Positions 1 through 10,930 of a DNA stretch of 64,000 nt are shown here, one piece after another. Numbering within the stretch: position 1 is the first letter of the stretch; each line of letters starts with the position of its first letter. Made by a program: the position numbers and the translations under genes. The DNA comes from Micropterix aruncella (lineage: Eukaryota; Arthropoda; Insecta; Lepidoptera; Micropterigidae), in NCBI GenBank assembly GCA_944548615.1, contig OX155961.1:310001-374000 (forward strand), given 5' to 3'. Under the pieces are notes generated by a model. The model was not told where the DNA came from, made no database searches, and saw only the letters and a program-made list of their open reading frames with translations.

Positions 1-180
1 AACAGCACAGCGAAATTTTGTAAATGCATTTAATTACGACAGCCCGTTCTAAGTTTTACCAAGACAGGACTGCGCACCCAGGGTTGGCTTCCAACGAGGA
101 AACTCTTCAACGGTCAACAGAACAGACACGAAATTTTGTATACTTAATCATTTATGATAGCCAGTTCTAGGTTTCACCAT
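1..180 (+). repeat. Rep-D, about 1.4 units of a 125-bp tandem unit
   Basis: The block contains two copies of the phrase GAAATTTTGTATA-like sequence followed by a GATAGCC-GTTCTA segment. The same units recur at 5540-5790 (reverse), 44830-45115 and 61400-61650 (forward). The unit has no open frame and is cut by the window start. At 5.5 and 61.1 kb it is joined to a second segment, so this is probably a fragment of a larger dispersed element. Confidence 0.6.
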
Positions 181-229
181 TCGGAGTCGATTTTATTATT
201 GTATTTTTTTTGTCTATTTTAGTATTTTT

Positions 230-358
230 TTAAGTGGTTGCTGTAATCAATAAAAGTAATATTTTAATAAGCACAAGGAGTGATATGTGGTTATAATGTT
301 AACCACATATCACTTCGTGTGCTTATTACTTATAACTTTGATTACAGTAACCACTTAA
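230..358. mobile_element. Foldback MITE flanked by TTAA
   Basis: Positions 234 to about 292 and 298 to 354 are near-perfect inverted repeats around a 6-bp loop (outer ends GTGGTTGCTGTAATC and its complement). TTAA occurs immediately outside both ends (230-233 and 355-358), which fits a piggyBac-type target-site duplication. The element is about 121 bp with no coding capacity. The superfamily is inferred only from TTAA. Confidence 0.65.
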
Positions 359-359
359 A

Positions 360-1935
360 AATAACCAATTCAACCAAATTACCATTTTAGGAGCCTAAGA
401 AATAATCGACAACATTGAAATGTAATCCAAGTGTAATAAAAATATTAATAAAATAGTCCAAGAAGAATATATTATAATAGAATAGTAGTCGGTTGGTTGT
501 TGTTATGGTTACTGATGCTAAATAGGCTATGGGAACTTATACAGCCTTAACGGATAAAACGGTGCAATTCTATTTCGTTTATAAACTATACATAATGATC
601 GAAATATTAGGTCCTGTCATGCCGTTTGTTCACGCTGTAACAATTTGGCACGCTGGAACTTTGATAGATTCGGTTTGATTTAAAATTCCAAAATTAATGT
701 AATTTTTTTTCAAAATCAGCATTCATTGATCTTTCTGTAGTTTGTTATTGCCCGGATATTTCCGTGAATGATATTATGTACAAGTTGTACATTCGAGCTA
801 TTATCGAATATGAGGTCACATGTCAGTATTTTTAATTACAGCCTCCATTTATATCAAAATGGATATTGGTATATATGTCTGTCTGAGCTTAATAGACTCT
901 GACACTGTTTGACCGATCACCATGAAAATTGGAACATATACAATATTCCATAGAGAAAGGTTTTATGCTATCCGCTCCTTTGTAGCTCACCACAAGATGG
1001 CGCTATACCGTTCTACCGATCGCCATGCAAATTTTATAAATGCGACAGTGGAAGTAGAAAACGACCATTGAAACGATGTATTTTTTTGTATAGATATAGC
1101 TGAAGGAACGGCGAGTAACCTAGGCTACTTGGGGAGGGGGGGGGGGAGGGAAATAGAGGGGGAAGGAGACGAATACCCAAGAATCGCCGGGTAACATTCC
1201 TTTAGTATAACATTAAACTCAAATTTGTACTACCTAAAACTGAAAACAATGATAGACAAGCTCTTGATTAACCAACCAAGATTAGTTAATCGTTCTACAA
1301 CGCACGACCACATAATCCACAGCAAATAGCAGGAGTTGCGACTAAATACTCTTTGTTACCCATCGACCACTGTACTCGCCAGATCTGGTTTTAACCGGCT
1401 TTAACCGGAAACAGATTTCTTTTTGAAGAGGAGAAAATTCAACTTTCTTCTTATTTTTGACAACTGTGTTTTGCTTTTGTTATTGTTTTTGTCAACTTCC
1501 TGAATACAGTTAAAAACGTCTTCAAAGTGTTTTATGATTTCTTCTCTTTGTCCACGATATGTTTACAGCAGTGGCACTGCATTAAATTGGCGAACCTACA
1601 TAGACAGTGGTCTCGATGGCTTTTCTTCGTTAACTAGTTCATCGGTATTTAGTTCATGTGAACTAGAAAGGGCAATACGTTAGAGCGGACTGTGAAATTA
1701 ACGGTTGTAACCTGTCCGCAATAAACCTACCCACCGAAAATAAAGTGGCTGAATATAAGACCGCAACAAATATGTTCAAACTTATTTGGATGGCTTTAAA
1801 TTCCACCGGTAGTTATGATGACGGAATGTTGAAGATCGTTCATTTCTTATTTCGCTCCAACGCATGGCACTCTGTCTCGTTTCCATGAACTAAATTCCAA
1901 TATTAGTTCACGATTGATTAATCAAATATATTGTT
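360..1935. other. Intergenic, no gene recognised
   Basis: AT-rich sequence with no convincing open frame. A segment near 855-1200 carries phrases common in dispersed insect repeats (CACCACAAGATGGCGC near 987, then a poly-G run near 1132-1145). I could not define its ends. Confidence 0.4.
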
Positions 1936-2225
1936 TACACGACTGTCCTACAAAAAAGGAGTGTAATGTGTTCAAGGTCCAAATTTGTATGTTTTCCGTT
2001 TTTTTATTTTACTCCAACTTCTAAATGTTTGAACCGATTTAGAAGTACGTAGTATTGTTAGAACCGCTACGTCATCCCGAGTATCAAAGGGTACATTAAC
2101 TGTCAAAATATCAAGTAAATAGTTGTATAAATGTTCAAATCTCAATGTCAATAAATTAACATAAATAGTGCTTAGTCTCAAATTAAAGGTCTGATTGAGT
2201 ACATTCCGAAAATATATATGTAGAT
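1936..2225 (+). repeat. Rep-B copy
   Basis: Starts with ACACGACTGTCC, followed by a T-rich stretch, CCAACTTCTAAATG and a GCTACGTCATCCC phrase. Four other copies in the window share the same order of motifs (22.9, 23.4, 31.9 and 47.8 kb). No protein is encoded; the short antisense open frame here is a by-product. Class unknown. Confidence 0.55.
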
Positions 2226-2308
2226 ATGGATAAATACATTAATAAATATTTCATAAAAAACAGTAAGAATAATTATAAATACATAGAATAGCTCACTATT
2301 TGTATAAA

Positions 2309-2625
2309 GGGCTCTCTAGACGATCAAGCATGCTTGACAAGCATCGCGTCGCGGGCTGGGAGGGAATCGTAAACCGAAGGAAATATGCAAATATTTTTTT
2401 AAAATATTTACCAAAAATGCTTAATTTTGTAGTTTATACCGGGGAGTCATATCATTCATCAATCAATTACGTCTAATTATTGTTACTCCCTGGTATAAAC
2501 TACAAAATTAGGCATTTTTGGTAAATTAAAAAAAAAATATATTTGCATATTTCCTGCGGTTTACGATCCCCTCCCAGCCCGCGACGCGATGCTTGTCAAG
2601 CATGCTTGATCGTCTAGAGAGCGCC
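2309..2625. mobile_element. MITE with about 135-bp terminal inverted repeats
   Basis: The left arm (from GGGCTCTCTAGACGATCAAG at about 2309) and right arm (ending CTAGAGAGCGCC at about 2625) are complementary over about 135 bp, with a short AT-rich loop near 2450-2480. The arms contain GCATCGCGTCGCGGGCTGGG and its complement. There is no open frame. A short TA/TAA duplication is possible. The arms are close to identical, so the insertion appears fairly young. Confidence 0.8.
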
Positions 2626-3685
2626 TAACGGCAGTCGTGTTTTTAATTCTTTTAATACAAACAAGTTCGTCGCTACTTGTTTACAAACAAGTTCGTCCTA
2701 AGTTTTCTTTATAGAACGGCAACTTCATAGGCAAGAACCCTATAATATTAGGGAAGTTAAAATTTACATAAAAATGTACAAAACCTCTCATTCTATTCGC
2801 TGTGACCAAGCGCGTTATTAATACAGGCTATTTACCCTCCTATCACGTAAAAATTCGTAAACGCATTACCAGAACACGACTTTCGTTGTAAAATATTCTC
2901 AAAGATCTTATGCTTACTCCAGCTGGGCTGAGGGCGGACTTCTCGGCGAGGGTAACCAAAGGACGATGTCTGAATAACATCAAAACATTACGAGGGCTTT
3001 GCGCTTCGCGTGAAATTATGTTAAACAGGGATGTAGTGAAGTGCCGACGAGAATATTTTTCAAAGTTGCCGTTCTCTGTCTTCCGCTCCCCTTGTACCTT
3101 AACCGTTCTACACGCCCGTGAAGCTAGCCCGCCCGAATCGTAAATTGAGATTTTCCTTACGCGTATCGCGTTTATTTATCATTTATTTACATTTATTTAG
3201 CTACTTTCATCGTTTGTTTACACCTCGATTCATATTTCTTTGATACCCCATTTGCTTCAGGCAACTTCACCGATAACTCGGCACATAATGGAAAAGAACA
3301 CGTGCTTAGGTAATACTTCGTTTATCCATGTTGACGTTAGTTTAGCTATTTTTGACTACTGTTTTGACTTCCATCTGCCTTTATTAATATTTCGTTTAAT
3401 GACATAGAGGAGAAATGGAAACACCTTAAGAACAATCAAGAGTTTAGAGATAATAATATTATAGAATGGTTACTTGAATTAGGGGGGTCTTAATCTGAAA
3501 ACTTGATGTGTAAAGCGTCTGTATAACGGTTGATATTAAAAAAATTATTGTATATTTATTTAAACTATAACAACATAAAATATATTATTATAATGGTATA
3601 TACATAAGCATATAGTCATACTATATCATATCGTTATTTTATTTATATATTTTTTAATATCTTTAGCACTATTTTTATAATAGTA
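2626..3685. other. Intergenic, no gene recognised
   Basis: Contains a short duplicated AACAAGTTCGTC motif (about 2660-2700) and a 78-codon open frame (2910-3143, +) with no recognisable domain, no splice context and no homology I can name. The rest is AT-rich. Confidence 0.4.
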
Positions 3686-4396
3686 CTAGATGACCCGGTG
3701 AACTCCGTACCACCTAAAATTGACTTGATTGTAACTCTTCATAACCGTTTATTGATCCTAATCAACCTTCCAAATCCAATTAATGTAAATCTATAATATG
3801 GCCTAATCATGTACGGTTTGAGTTTCGTTTGGTGATTAAATGAAAGTCTTTTGTAATTAAAATAAATTCAGTGTATTTAATTTACATGATGTAATATAAA
3901 TGCTTTTTCGACTTTTTCTGCCTTTTCGGATTTTTTTTTAACTTTTTCGACTTTTTTGACTTTTTAGACTTCTTCGACTTTTCCAACTTTTTCGACTTTT
4001 CGGACTTTTCCGACTTTTTCTTTTTTTTTGTTGGACTTTTTTGACTTTTTTGTCTTTTCCGACTTCTTTGACGTTTTCGACTCTTTTGACTTTTTCGACT
4101 TTTTCGACTTTTTGAAATTTTACACAATCGCACGGAATGAATAACAGTTATGGATGGCGCAGCTGTCAAACAATAGGATCGCTGCGAACGCTATCTATTG
4201 AAAGTGGCCCATTTCCCAAAATGACCAATTTTGATTTTTTCGATTTTCAGTTGTTTCTTTTAATTTTTCCTAAATATTTTTTTTTGTAAACCACCCCTGA
4301 ATCAAGGCAAACAAAACAAAATAATAATTATTCATATCGGTCGAGTCATTTTCGAGATCTTGCGAGACTAAAGCGCGGCGATTCATTTTTATATAT
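3686..4396 (-). mobile_element. Non-autonomous Helitron, reverse orientation, copy 1
   Basis: Read on the - strand the element ends in GGGTCATCTAG|T, matching the + strand Helitron end at 42396 (CCGGGTCAGCTAG|T). The core (3905-4120) is a low-complexity array of CGACTTTTT-type units, followed by GGATGGCGCAGCTGTC and a GCGGCGATTCATTTTTATATAT 5' terminal region. The 5' terminus is degraded and runs straight into copy 2. The lysine/serine-rich open frame in the core reflects only the repeat. Confidence 0.7.
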
Positions 4397-4410
4397 ATTT
4401 TTATATTTTA

Positions 4411-5123
4411 CTAGATGACCCGGTGAACTTCGTAGCACCTAAAAATGATTTGTTTGTAACTCTTCATAAGCGTTTATTGATTAAATCAACCTTCCAAATC
4501 CAATTCATTGAAATCTATAATATGGCCGAATCGTGTACGGTTTGAGTTTCGTTCGGTGATTAAATGAAAATCGTTTTATAATTAAAATAAATTCAATGTA
4601 TTTAATTTACATGATAAAATAATAATGCTTCTTCGACTTTTCCGACTTTTTTGCATTTTTCGACTTTCTTGTCTTTTTCGACTTTTTTTAGTTTTTTGAC
4701 TTTTTGGACTTTTCCGACTTTTCGACTTTTCCGTTTTTTTTTTACTTTTTCTACGTTTTCGACTTTTTCAACTTTTTTGACTTTTTTTACTTTTTCGACT
4801 CTTGACTTTTTCGACCTTTTCGACTTTTCGATTTTTTGAAATTTTACACAATCGCACGCAATGAATAACAGTTATGGATGGCGCAGCTGTCAAACAATAG
4901 GATCGCCGCGAACGCTATATATTGAAAGGGGCTTATTTCCCAAAAAGACCAATTTCGATATTTTCGATTTTCAGTTGTTTCTTTTAATTTTTCCTAAATA
5001 TTTTTTTTGTAAACCACCCCTGAATCAAGGCAAACAAAACAAAAGAATAATCATTCAAATCGGTCGAGTCATTTTCGAGATCTTGCGAGTTTAACGCACG
5101 GCGATTCATTTTTATATATAAGA
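4411..5123 (-). mobile_element. Non-autonomous Helitron, reverse orientation, copy 2
   Basis: Bounded by A|CTAG at 4411 and TATATAAGA|T at 5123, which on the - strand reads A|TCTTATATATAAA...CTAG|T, the expected A-T insertion of a Helitron with no target duplication. It has the same internal order as copy 1: 3' end, AT-rich part, CGACTTTTT array (4630-4840), GATGGCGCAGCTGTC, 5' end. About 713 bp and non-coding. It lies head to tail with copy 1. Confidence 0.75.
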
Positions 5124-5214
5124 TATAAGAAGATAGATAGAACAAAACATTATGGAAAAAAGACCGTAGGTGATATACATGAAACTGCTGAAAGGACACG
5201 CGAAAAAAGTGTAA

Positions 5215-5467
5215 AGGACAGTAAGCGAAAAAATCAGGTCATGGAAGGAATTAAAAGTAGGTACCACTTGTATAACATGCCTTGAACACAACCGGTATGA
5301 CGACGACGTTTAGCCCCTCATATTTGTTCTTCGGAGAAGTCTTAATCGATGGACGATTCCATGTTTACGGTGAAAACGGATTAAGTATAGCGTGGGTGGT
5401 ACGATATAGCTACGACCATATTTCATATCAAAGAAAGCGTATTTTTCTCAAGAAAATTAGCCCCTAG
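5215..5467 (+). pseudogene. Possible LTR-retrotransposon integrase C-terminal fragment
   Basis: The translated stretch NTTGMTTTFSPSYLFFGE resembles the end of the retrotransposon integrase core, where a T-G-x-S/T-P-x-x-L-x-F-G pattern is typical. Only about 60 residues are open and upstream frames are broken by stops. No DDE residues or LTR are visible nearby. This is a weak resemblance; it could be chance. Confidence 0.25.
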
Positions 5468-5539
5468 ATCTTTGTAATGCAAAGTTGCAGGTAATAAACA
5501 AAATGTTAACAAAAATAACCGACTTATTTTTTTTAACAA

Positions 5540-6065
5540 GTGCAGCAGCCATGTCATGGTGAAACGTAGAACAGGCTATCATAATTAAATGCGTATACAA
5601 AATTTCGTGTCTGTGCTGTTGACCGTTGAGGAGTTCCCTCGTTGGAAGCCATCCCTGGGCGCCTCAGTCCTGTCTTGATGAAACTTAGATCGGGCTGTCA
5701 TAATTGAATGCATATACACAATTTCGTGACTGTGCTGTTGACCGCTGAGGAGTCCCCTCGTCGGGAGCTAAACCTGGGTATAGAATCAGGGCATGCTTCC
5801 TATATAAAATGCATTGTAATCGGAGCTGAACCAACATGTAAATTTTCAACTTCATATGTTAATATTTGAGGAGTTCCTTCAATTCCTCATGGATCACATC
5901 ATCAGAACAAAATTTTGATAAAGATGTGACGAATCTGGAAGTACATCCTTTCAAATAAAAAGAATTTTCCAAAGCAATTAATAAATGACGGATTTCTGAG
6001 GTAACAAACATTTAAAGAATAATACGATCGAATTTATAACCTCCTCCTTTTTTTAAATTTGGTTA
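5540..6065 (-). repeat. Rep-D composite, reverse orientation
   Basis: Two 125-bp units (5540-5790) followed by a 270-bp segment ending in ATAACCTCCTCC and a T tract. The same composite occurs in forward orientation at 61120-61660, where it begins with A-rich sequence and GGAGGAGGTTATCAATTC. I recall this GGAGGAGG segment as abundant in moth and butterfly genomes, probably a retroelement 3' part; the class is not settled by the sequence. Confidence 0.6.
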
Positions 6066-6203
6066 AAAATAAATCGGCTGTGGTTTACGATCTATAGGAC
6101 CTGACAGGAAAACGAAAAGAGCTTTATCATTTGAAGGGCATGTTCACAGCAGACTAAGATGTTAAAATGTCAAATCCACACCATAGCAAAGAAGAGGAAG
6201 AAA

Positions 6204-6475
6204 TCAAGAATCACACTCATGAAAGCAAAAATGAGAAATATTGTAAAACGGACTAACACGGTTACCATAGCATATTGCAAAGGATAAATAGGTCAATAAT
6301 TTATCAAAAGAAATACAAACAAAATCAAATAATTTAAAATGTGTGTATAAGGTAAACTTAGTAATATAAATCCACAACATGACAACTCTACAGTTGTGGT
6401 AGAAAATTCCCACGCCCACACAACTTCTAACCTCTGCCTTAGAGCCGTCTGTAAATATGATGTCCAAGCCCCGGG
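6204..6475 (-). pseudogene. LINE RNase H domain fragment
   Basis: The - strand frame opens with DIIFTDGSKAEVRSCVGVG, a good match to the first strand of retroelement RNase H (TDGS with the catalytic Asp, followed by a G-V-G strand). The remaining catalytic residues are absent; the frame continues into unrelated AT-rich sequence. It is therefore an isolated fragment, next to an unrelated Helitron fragment. Confidence 0.5.
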
Positions 6476-6940
6476 GACCGGGACGACATAAGGTCAGAAT
6501 ATACTACATTGTTTAGGGTGGGGACTGCCCTACTGGTTTTTTCATCAAAACTGTTTGAGGGATGATGTACGAAGTAGTGAGTCTGTCGGAGAAGGGAAGG
6601 TGAAAGTCTTGCTACTGATCTCTCCGCACCGTAATCGATTTCCGGATCGTAATGGAATGCCGCTCGTTCCAGGTTGACAGGAACACTGCGACGGCGCAAT
6701 CGGTCATGTTGATTTTGTCGTGATTGCTGGAGTTGTGTATGTTGTGCACGAAATTGTTGCATTCTCAATGTATTCGCTTGTCGTTCATTTTCAGTCGCTC
6801 TCAAACATAATTCCGACAATGCCAATACGACTATTTTCATTATCCGTCGCTCGCTGGTCATCAGTGCGGCTTGCACGTGAAGTAGATCGCCGCGCATTTG
6901 ACTGACTTCGACGACCTATGTTACCTATTCTCCTCGGCAT
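6476..6940 (-). pseudogene. Helitron Rep/Hel N-terminal fragment, frameshifted
   Basis: A start at 6940 gives MPRRIGNIGRRSQ followed by an Arg-rich stretch; after a frameshift near 6810 the frame continues with RATENERQANTLRMQQF and then FHYDPEIDY. The Arg/Gln-rich leader plus an F-x-Y-D-x-x-x-D-Y motif is the N-terminal signature of insect Helitron replicase-helicase proteins; the same motif (FEYDETLDY) occurs in the + strand Helitron protein at 40.1 kb. The HUH nuclease and helicase parts are missing. It sits 0.5 kb from non-autonomous Helitrons but in a different sequence family. Confidence 0.6.
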
Positions 6941-7184
6941 TATAATGAACACTGTAAAAAGACACGGAATTGTTTTCAGTCACTCAAATCTGTCGAACAT
7001 TCCTTGAGAACTTAACAATATTGAAATCCTCAGACTAAGGCCAAATTTGTAGTTATGTATAAGCCTGCAAAGTCTATTTACCTTTATATAATGGCTGATC
7101 AAAGTGAACAAATCTATTCTCCAATCCCACTACCTTTTTTAAAAGAAAAAAACGACGTTAAATGTAATAACAATTTCACACAGT

Positions 7185-7475
7185 TGCGCGGAATGAATTA
7201 TGAATGGCGTAGCTGTCAAACAATAGAATCTATTGTTAGAAAATATAGAGAGCGCCATCTATTGACAGAAATACGAAGTGGCCATCCCTAGAAGTACTAA
7301 TTTCGATTTTTTCGATTTTTTAGCTGTTCCTTTGGGTTTTTTCTAAATATTTTTTTTTGTAAACCACCCCTGAATCAAGCCAAACAATATAAAAGAAATA
7401 TAATTCAAATCAGTCGAGTCATTTCCGAGATCCTGCGAGACTAACGCACGGCGATTCATTTTTATATATAAGAAG
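7185..7475 (-). mobile_element. Truncated non-autonomous Helitron, copy 3
   Basis: Retains the GAATGGCGTAGCTGTC block, the GTAAACCACCCCTGAATCAAG block and the GCACGGCGATTCATTTTTAT 5' end seen in copies 1, 2 and 4. It lacks the CGACTTTTT array and the CTAG 3' end, so on the - strand only the first 290 bp remain. Confidence 0.65.
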
Positions 7476-7479
7476 ATTA

Positions 7480-8044
7480 TAATACAAATAGGTTTATACC
7501 ATTATAGCATTGATTATAATCGTATTTTCGTAGGTATATGTGTATTTGTCATATCTTTATATACGATTTATTTTATTTATTTTTTATTTATTTAGGAATT
7601 ACTTACTATAAAACATTGATTTGCTTACAAAAATAAAAGGAACCGAATGGCAAAATTAACCTTTTGCCTTTTTGGTCACCCAACTGGAACTATCCCGTTC
7701 TAGGGTGGACAGGACTCTAATATTACAATCAAATATGTACAAGTTTTAGAAAAAAGCTAATAACACTAAATTGCCCTAAAATGTGGTCTTTAAAAAAAAA
7801 TAAATAATGCAATTGCTTGATTTTTCTGTGGTGGTTTTCGTTCGGCAATGTTTTTGTTTTTGTTAACATAATAGTAGATACCTACGTACTCACAATAATT
7901 GTTTTTCACATTATTGTGAAATGCCTTTGAGTTGCCTTTTATTACATATATTTCAGTATATTATACATATATTTACTATATTTTATATAGTTGTATTTTA
8001 TATAGTTTTATTTTATATTTTTATATTTTTTATATTTTATATTT
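7480..8044. other. Intergenic, no gene recognised
   Basis: Very AT-rich with simple TTTTATAT runs towards the right. The last 60 bp correspond to the A/T-rich tail of the unit described at 8045. Confidence 0.4.
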
Positions 8045-8504
8045 TATAAAATTATCCAATACAATACAATTGATTTTGCGAAATAGATAAGATTGCATTT
8101 GTGTGGATTTTATCACCCCACTAGATTGTATATCTGTTCTGGGGTGATAGTATTTAAGACTTCACTTTAATCATAGTGACTTCACTTTCTTTCTTTTTTT
8201 TTCTTTTTTTTCTCATTCATTCCGATCGCTCATTCATTCTATTAAATTTTAAGGTTATTATAAATATATAAATGTGAATAAATAAAGAACTATTATTAAA
8301 TAAAGAAAAAGAAAATATTTAAGTTTATAGATAAGTAAAATACATAAATATATAGATTAATATATAACTAAATTGACCAATAAATTAAGTAACCTAAAAA
8401 GGTTTCTTACTGTGCACATATAAAATTGTGAATTTAATTAATTAATATAATATTATAATTTTTTTTAAACATAATCAACCGAAACATATTTCTTATCAAG
8501 TATC
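8045..8504 (-). repeat. Tail region of an RT-antisense retroposed unit
   Basis: This 460-bp segment (with CACCCCACTAGATTGTATATC near 8115) recurs as the reverse complement at 45665-46131, in both places joined to the same LINE reverse-transcriptase fragment. On the - strand its outer end is an A-rich tail; at 46.1 kb the tail is an AAAAT-type array. So the unit appears to have moved with the tail as its 3' end and the RT sequence antisense. Confidence 0.5.
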
Positions 8505-9232
8505 AGGTGACAGATATGGACCGAAGTTTGATCCCTCAAATTATCGACCGATACCAGTACCTTCTTGGAAAAATTTTGGAAAAAATAGTAATTACACAAC
8601 TCTGTAATCATCTAGAAACCAATCACATGTCATCCGAAAACCAATACGGCTTCGGATCCAAGAATGGGAACACAAGATGCAGTACTAAAAATGTCGGAGC
8701 ATATCACTAGGTATGTAGACGCCAACAAAAAGTGTATTACTGTACCTACTTCCCGACCCCGCGCAAGCCCCCGACACAGTATCCCATGAAATGCTCCTAA
8801 TGAAACTTGTGACATATGGTATTACAGGTATCGAACTAAACTGGTTTTGCAGCTGTATTGGATCCCGAAAACAGCGTACCCGGGCAGGCGATTCACCCAG
8901 TAATAGTCTCCACAATAATCATGGGGTCCCACAAGGAAGCACTCCTGGACCGACTCCCCTCTTACTCTACACAAATGGGCTTTGTGAAATGGACGTTGAT
9001 GCAGATATACTATCCCACGCCGACGATACTGCCCTCCCACTCAAATCGAATAGTTGGGAAAGTGCATACAACAAGGCAGCTGCCGCGATGAAAAGTGTTA
9101 AGGGCTGGCCTGACCACAATCTGTCAACGCCGAAACGTGGATAAAACTAAGCTTGTAGCCTTCAGCATAGATGCTCCTCAGCAACCTCCACAAAAATAAA
9201 AAATACGTGTGGCACTCGGGGACTGCCGCGGT
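8505..9232 (+). pseudogene. LINE reverse transcriptase fragment, left half
   Basis: Across several frames the + strand encodes RT blocks: KFDPSNYRPIPV (fingers), GVPQGSTPGPTPLLLYTNG (block with PQG), then HADDTALPL in place of the Y-A-D-D catalytic box (Tyr to His). Blocks match those of the broken LINE at 12.5-15.7 kb in order and wording, so both belong to a CR1/Jockey-like group. Frameshifts and a stop break the frame near 8710-8790. The sequence stops inside the post-catalytic region at 9232 and resumes at 12148, with 2.9 kb of another element between. Confidence 0.75.
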
Positions 9233-9305
9233 AAAGCTATTGCATAGCATTTTTAAACAACTTATGCAATTATAATTATTTATTTATTTTATTTATTTTA
9301 TTTTT

Positions 9306-9823
9306 TCTGATATCAGATAACTGCGCTCTATCGGAAAACGTTGAAATTAATCCGAATCATTTGCGGCTGCGGAAGCAAATGATTCGGAATAATTTAAACG
9401 TCTTCCGCTTCCGATAGAGCGCCGCGCACGAATTTTATTCAATAAAGCTTAATCAACATAAACCGAATATTATTCTTTGACTATTCGAAAAAATCGTAGA
9501 TAAAAAGATAGATAATTAAATTATCTTTAAAATGGTATAGGTTTCATAATAATACGCCAGATAGTATTTGCGTAGTAGTCGTTTTGGTGTTCGGTTAGAC
9601 CTAATTTCACAAATTAATTACACTATGTAATAAAAACAAAATCTAAAATATTCAAACCTACGAATATTATGAAAATGTTCTTGTTTAACATATATTTTTT
9701 TCGAATCGTAAGCAGTACTCGTTTAGACGTAATTATCAGTTTAAAATCATTAATATTCGTTAAGAAATTTCTTCATTCGGTCGCTGCGCTGGCCTTAGGC
9801 CCGCGATAAAAGCTAGGCAATAG
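9306..9823 (-). repeat. Direct repeat unit, left copy
   Basis: Starts with CTGATATCAGATAACTGCGC and a strong hairpin (TGCGCTCTATCGG ... CCGATAGAGCGC, about 9327-9421) with an inner hairpin around CGAATCATTTG. It ends with GGCCCGCGATAAAAGC and the terminal motif GGCAATAGCTT. The right copy at 11640 is nearly identical over the whole length except for a shortened inner hairpin. Confidence 0.8.
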
Positions 9824-9824
9824 C

Positions 9825-10214
9825 TTAATAATGTACACAAACATTTTGATTGTACATTTTTGAAAATAAGTACAAACAATCCAAATCTCCGTAATCATTA
9901 GTGCTTGATAGAATGTTGTTATATGCTTCTTGCGGATTGTGGCAGGAGTTTAAATAGGGTGAATCGCGTAACTGATTTCTCAAGTCACAAGTCTCAATTT
10001 GAAGTTGCAAAACACTTATGAGCGAGTGGAATAGACAATTACCATCGCCAGGAATTCCTGTGTTCCTGTATAGAATAACTTCGGGAGTAATGCATTCATT
10101 ACGCTGTTCATAAATTTGAAGTTGTTGGCTGTGAAATTGATTTTCTTGTAGCGTTACATTTTCTATATTTTCAACAGCTCTACATTGCACGACATTCTCT
10201 TCATTACTGTCCAA
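9825..10214 (-). pseudogene. Truncated OTU-family cysteine protease
   Basis: The 129-codon frame has a 50-residue leader and then GIPGDGNCLFHSLISVL, the OTU catalytic loop with the Asp and nucleophile Cys (D-G-N-C). Helical spacing after it (DLRNQLRDSP, then a D-Y-G-D-L stretch) fits OTU folds, which deconjugate ubiquitin-like modifiers. The frame ends at NVCVHY where it meets the left direct repeat, which supplies the stop; the C-terminal catalytic His is therefore missing. OTU domains are known in Helentron replicase proteins, and the flanking repeats support that origin. A host OTU fragment is the alternative. Confidence 0.65.
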
Positions 10215-10249
10215 TTTTTGTCTTTTCCTGTGAAAAAAGAAGTAGAAGG

Positions 10250-10930
10250 AATGTCAAGTTCGAAATTCAAAGCACAATACAAAATTTCGAAATTTTAATT
10301 CGAATTCCGATATTATCGAAATTTAATCGAAATTCCGAATTTCAAATTTCAAAATGTCAAGTTCGAAATTTGAAGTAGAATGAATATTAAGTTCGAAATT
10401 TGAAGTAGAATGTCAAGTTCGAAATTCGAAGTAAAATGTCAAGTTCGAAATTCGACGTAGAATTGCAAGTTCGAAATTTGAAGTAGAATGTCAAGTTCGA
10501 AATTCGAAGTAAAATGTTCGAAATTCGACGTAGAATTGCAAGTTCGAAATTCGAAGTAAAATGTCAAGTTCGAAATTCGACGTAGAATTTCAAGTTCGAA
10601 ATTCGAAGTAAAATATCAAGTTCGAAATTCGAAGTAAAATGTCAAGTTCGAAATTCGACGTAGAATTTCAAGTTCGAAATTCGAAGTAGAATGTCAAGTT
10701 CGAAATTCGAAGTAAAATATCATGTTCGAAATTCGAAGTAAAATGTCAAGTTCAAAATTCGACGTAGAATTTCAAGTTCGAAATTCGAAGTAGAATATCA
10801 AGTTCGAAATTCGAAGTAGAATGTCAAGTTCAAAATTCGAAGCACAATTTCAAGTTTGAAATTCGAAGTACAATTTCAAGTTCGAAATTCGAAATAGCAT
10901 TCCAAGTTCGAAATTAGAAGTAGTAGAAAT
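10250..10930. repeat. Minisatellite, 26-bp unit, about 25 copies
   Basis: Units read approximately AAGTTCGAAATTCGAAGTA plus ATGTC, with variants GACGTAGAATTGC and GACGTAGAATTTC that alternate along the array. Each unit holds the dyad TTCGAA-A-TTCGAA, so either strand could fold back at every unit. It starts just upstream of the OTU frame and lies inside the Helentron-like insertion; central tandem repeats are common in such elements. Confidence 0.85.

Noticed and set aside
2910..3143. 78-codon + strand frame as a small gene
   Set aside because: No recognisable domain, no splice or promoter context, and short frames of this size are expected by chance here.
3882..4169. 95-codon lysine/serine-rich open frame
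   Set aside because: It is a translation of the CGACTTTTT low-complexity array inside a Helitron; the phenylalanine-rich frame at 4651-4839 is the same artefact on the other strand.
10250..10930. CRISPR-like array
   Set aside because: Units are contiguous 26-bp tandem repeats without unique spacers, in a eukaryotic context.
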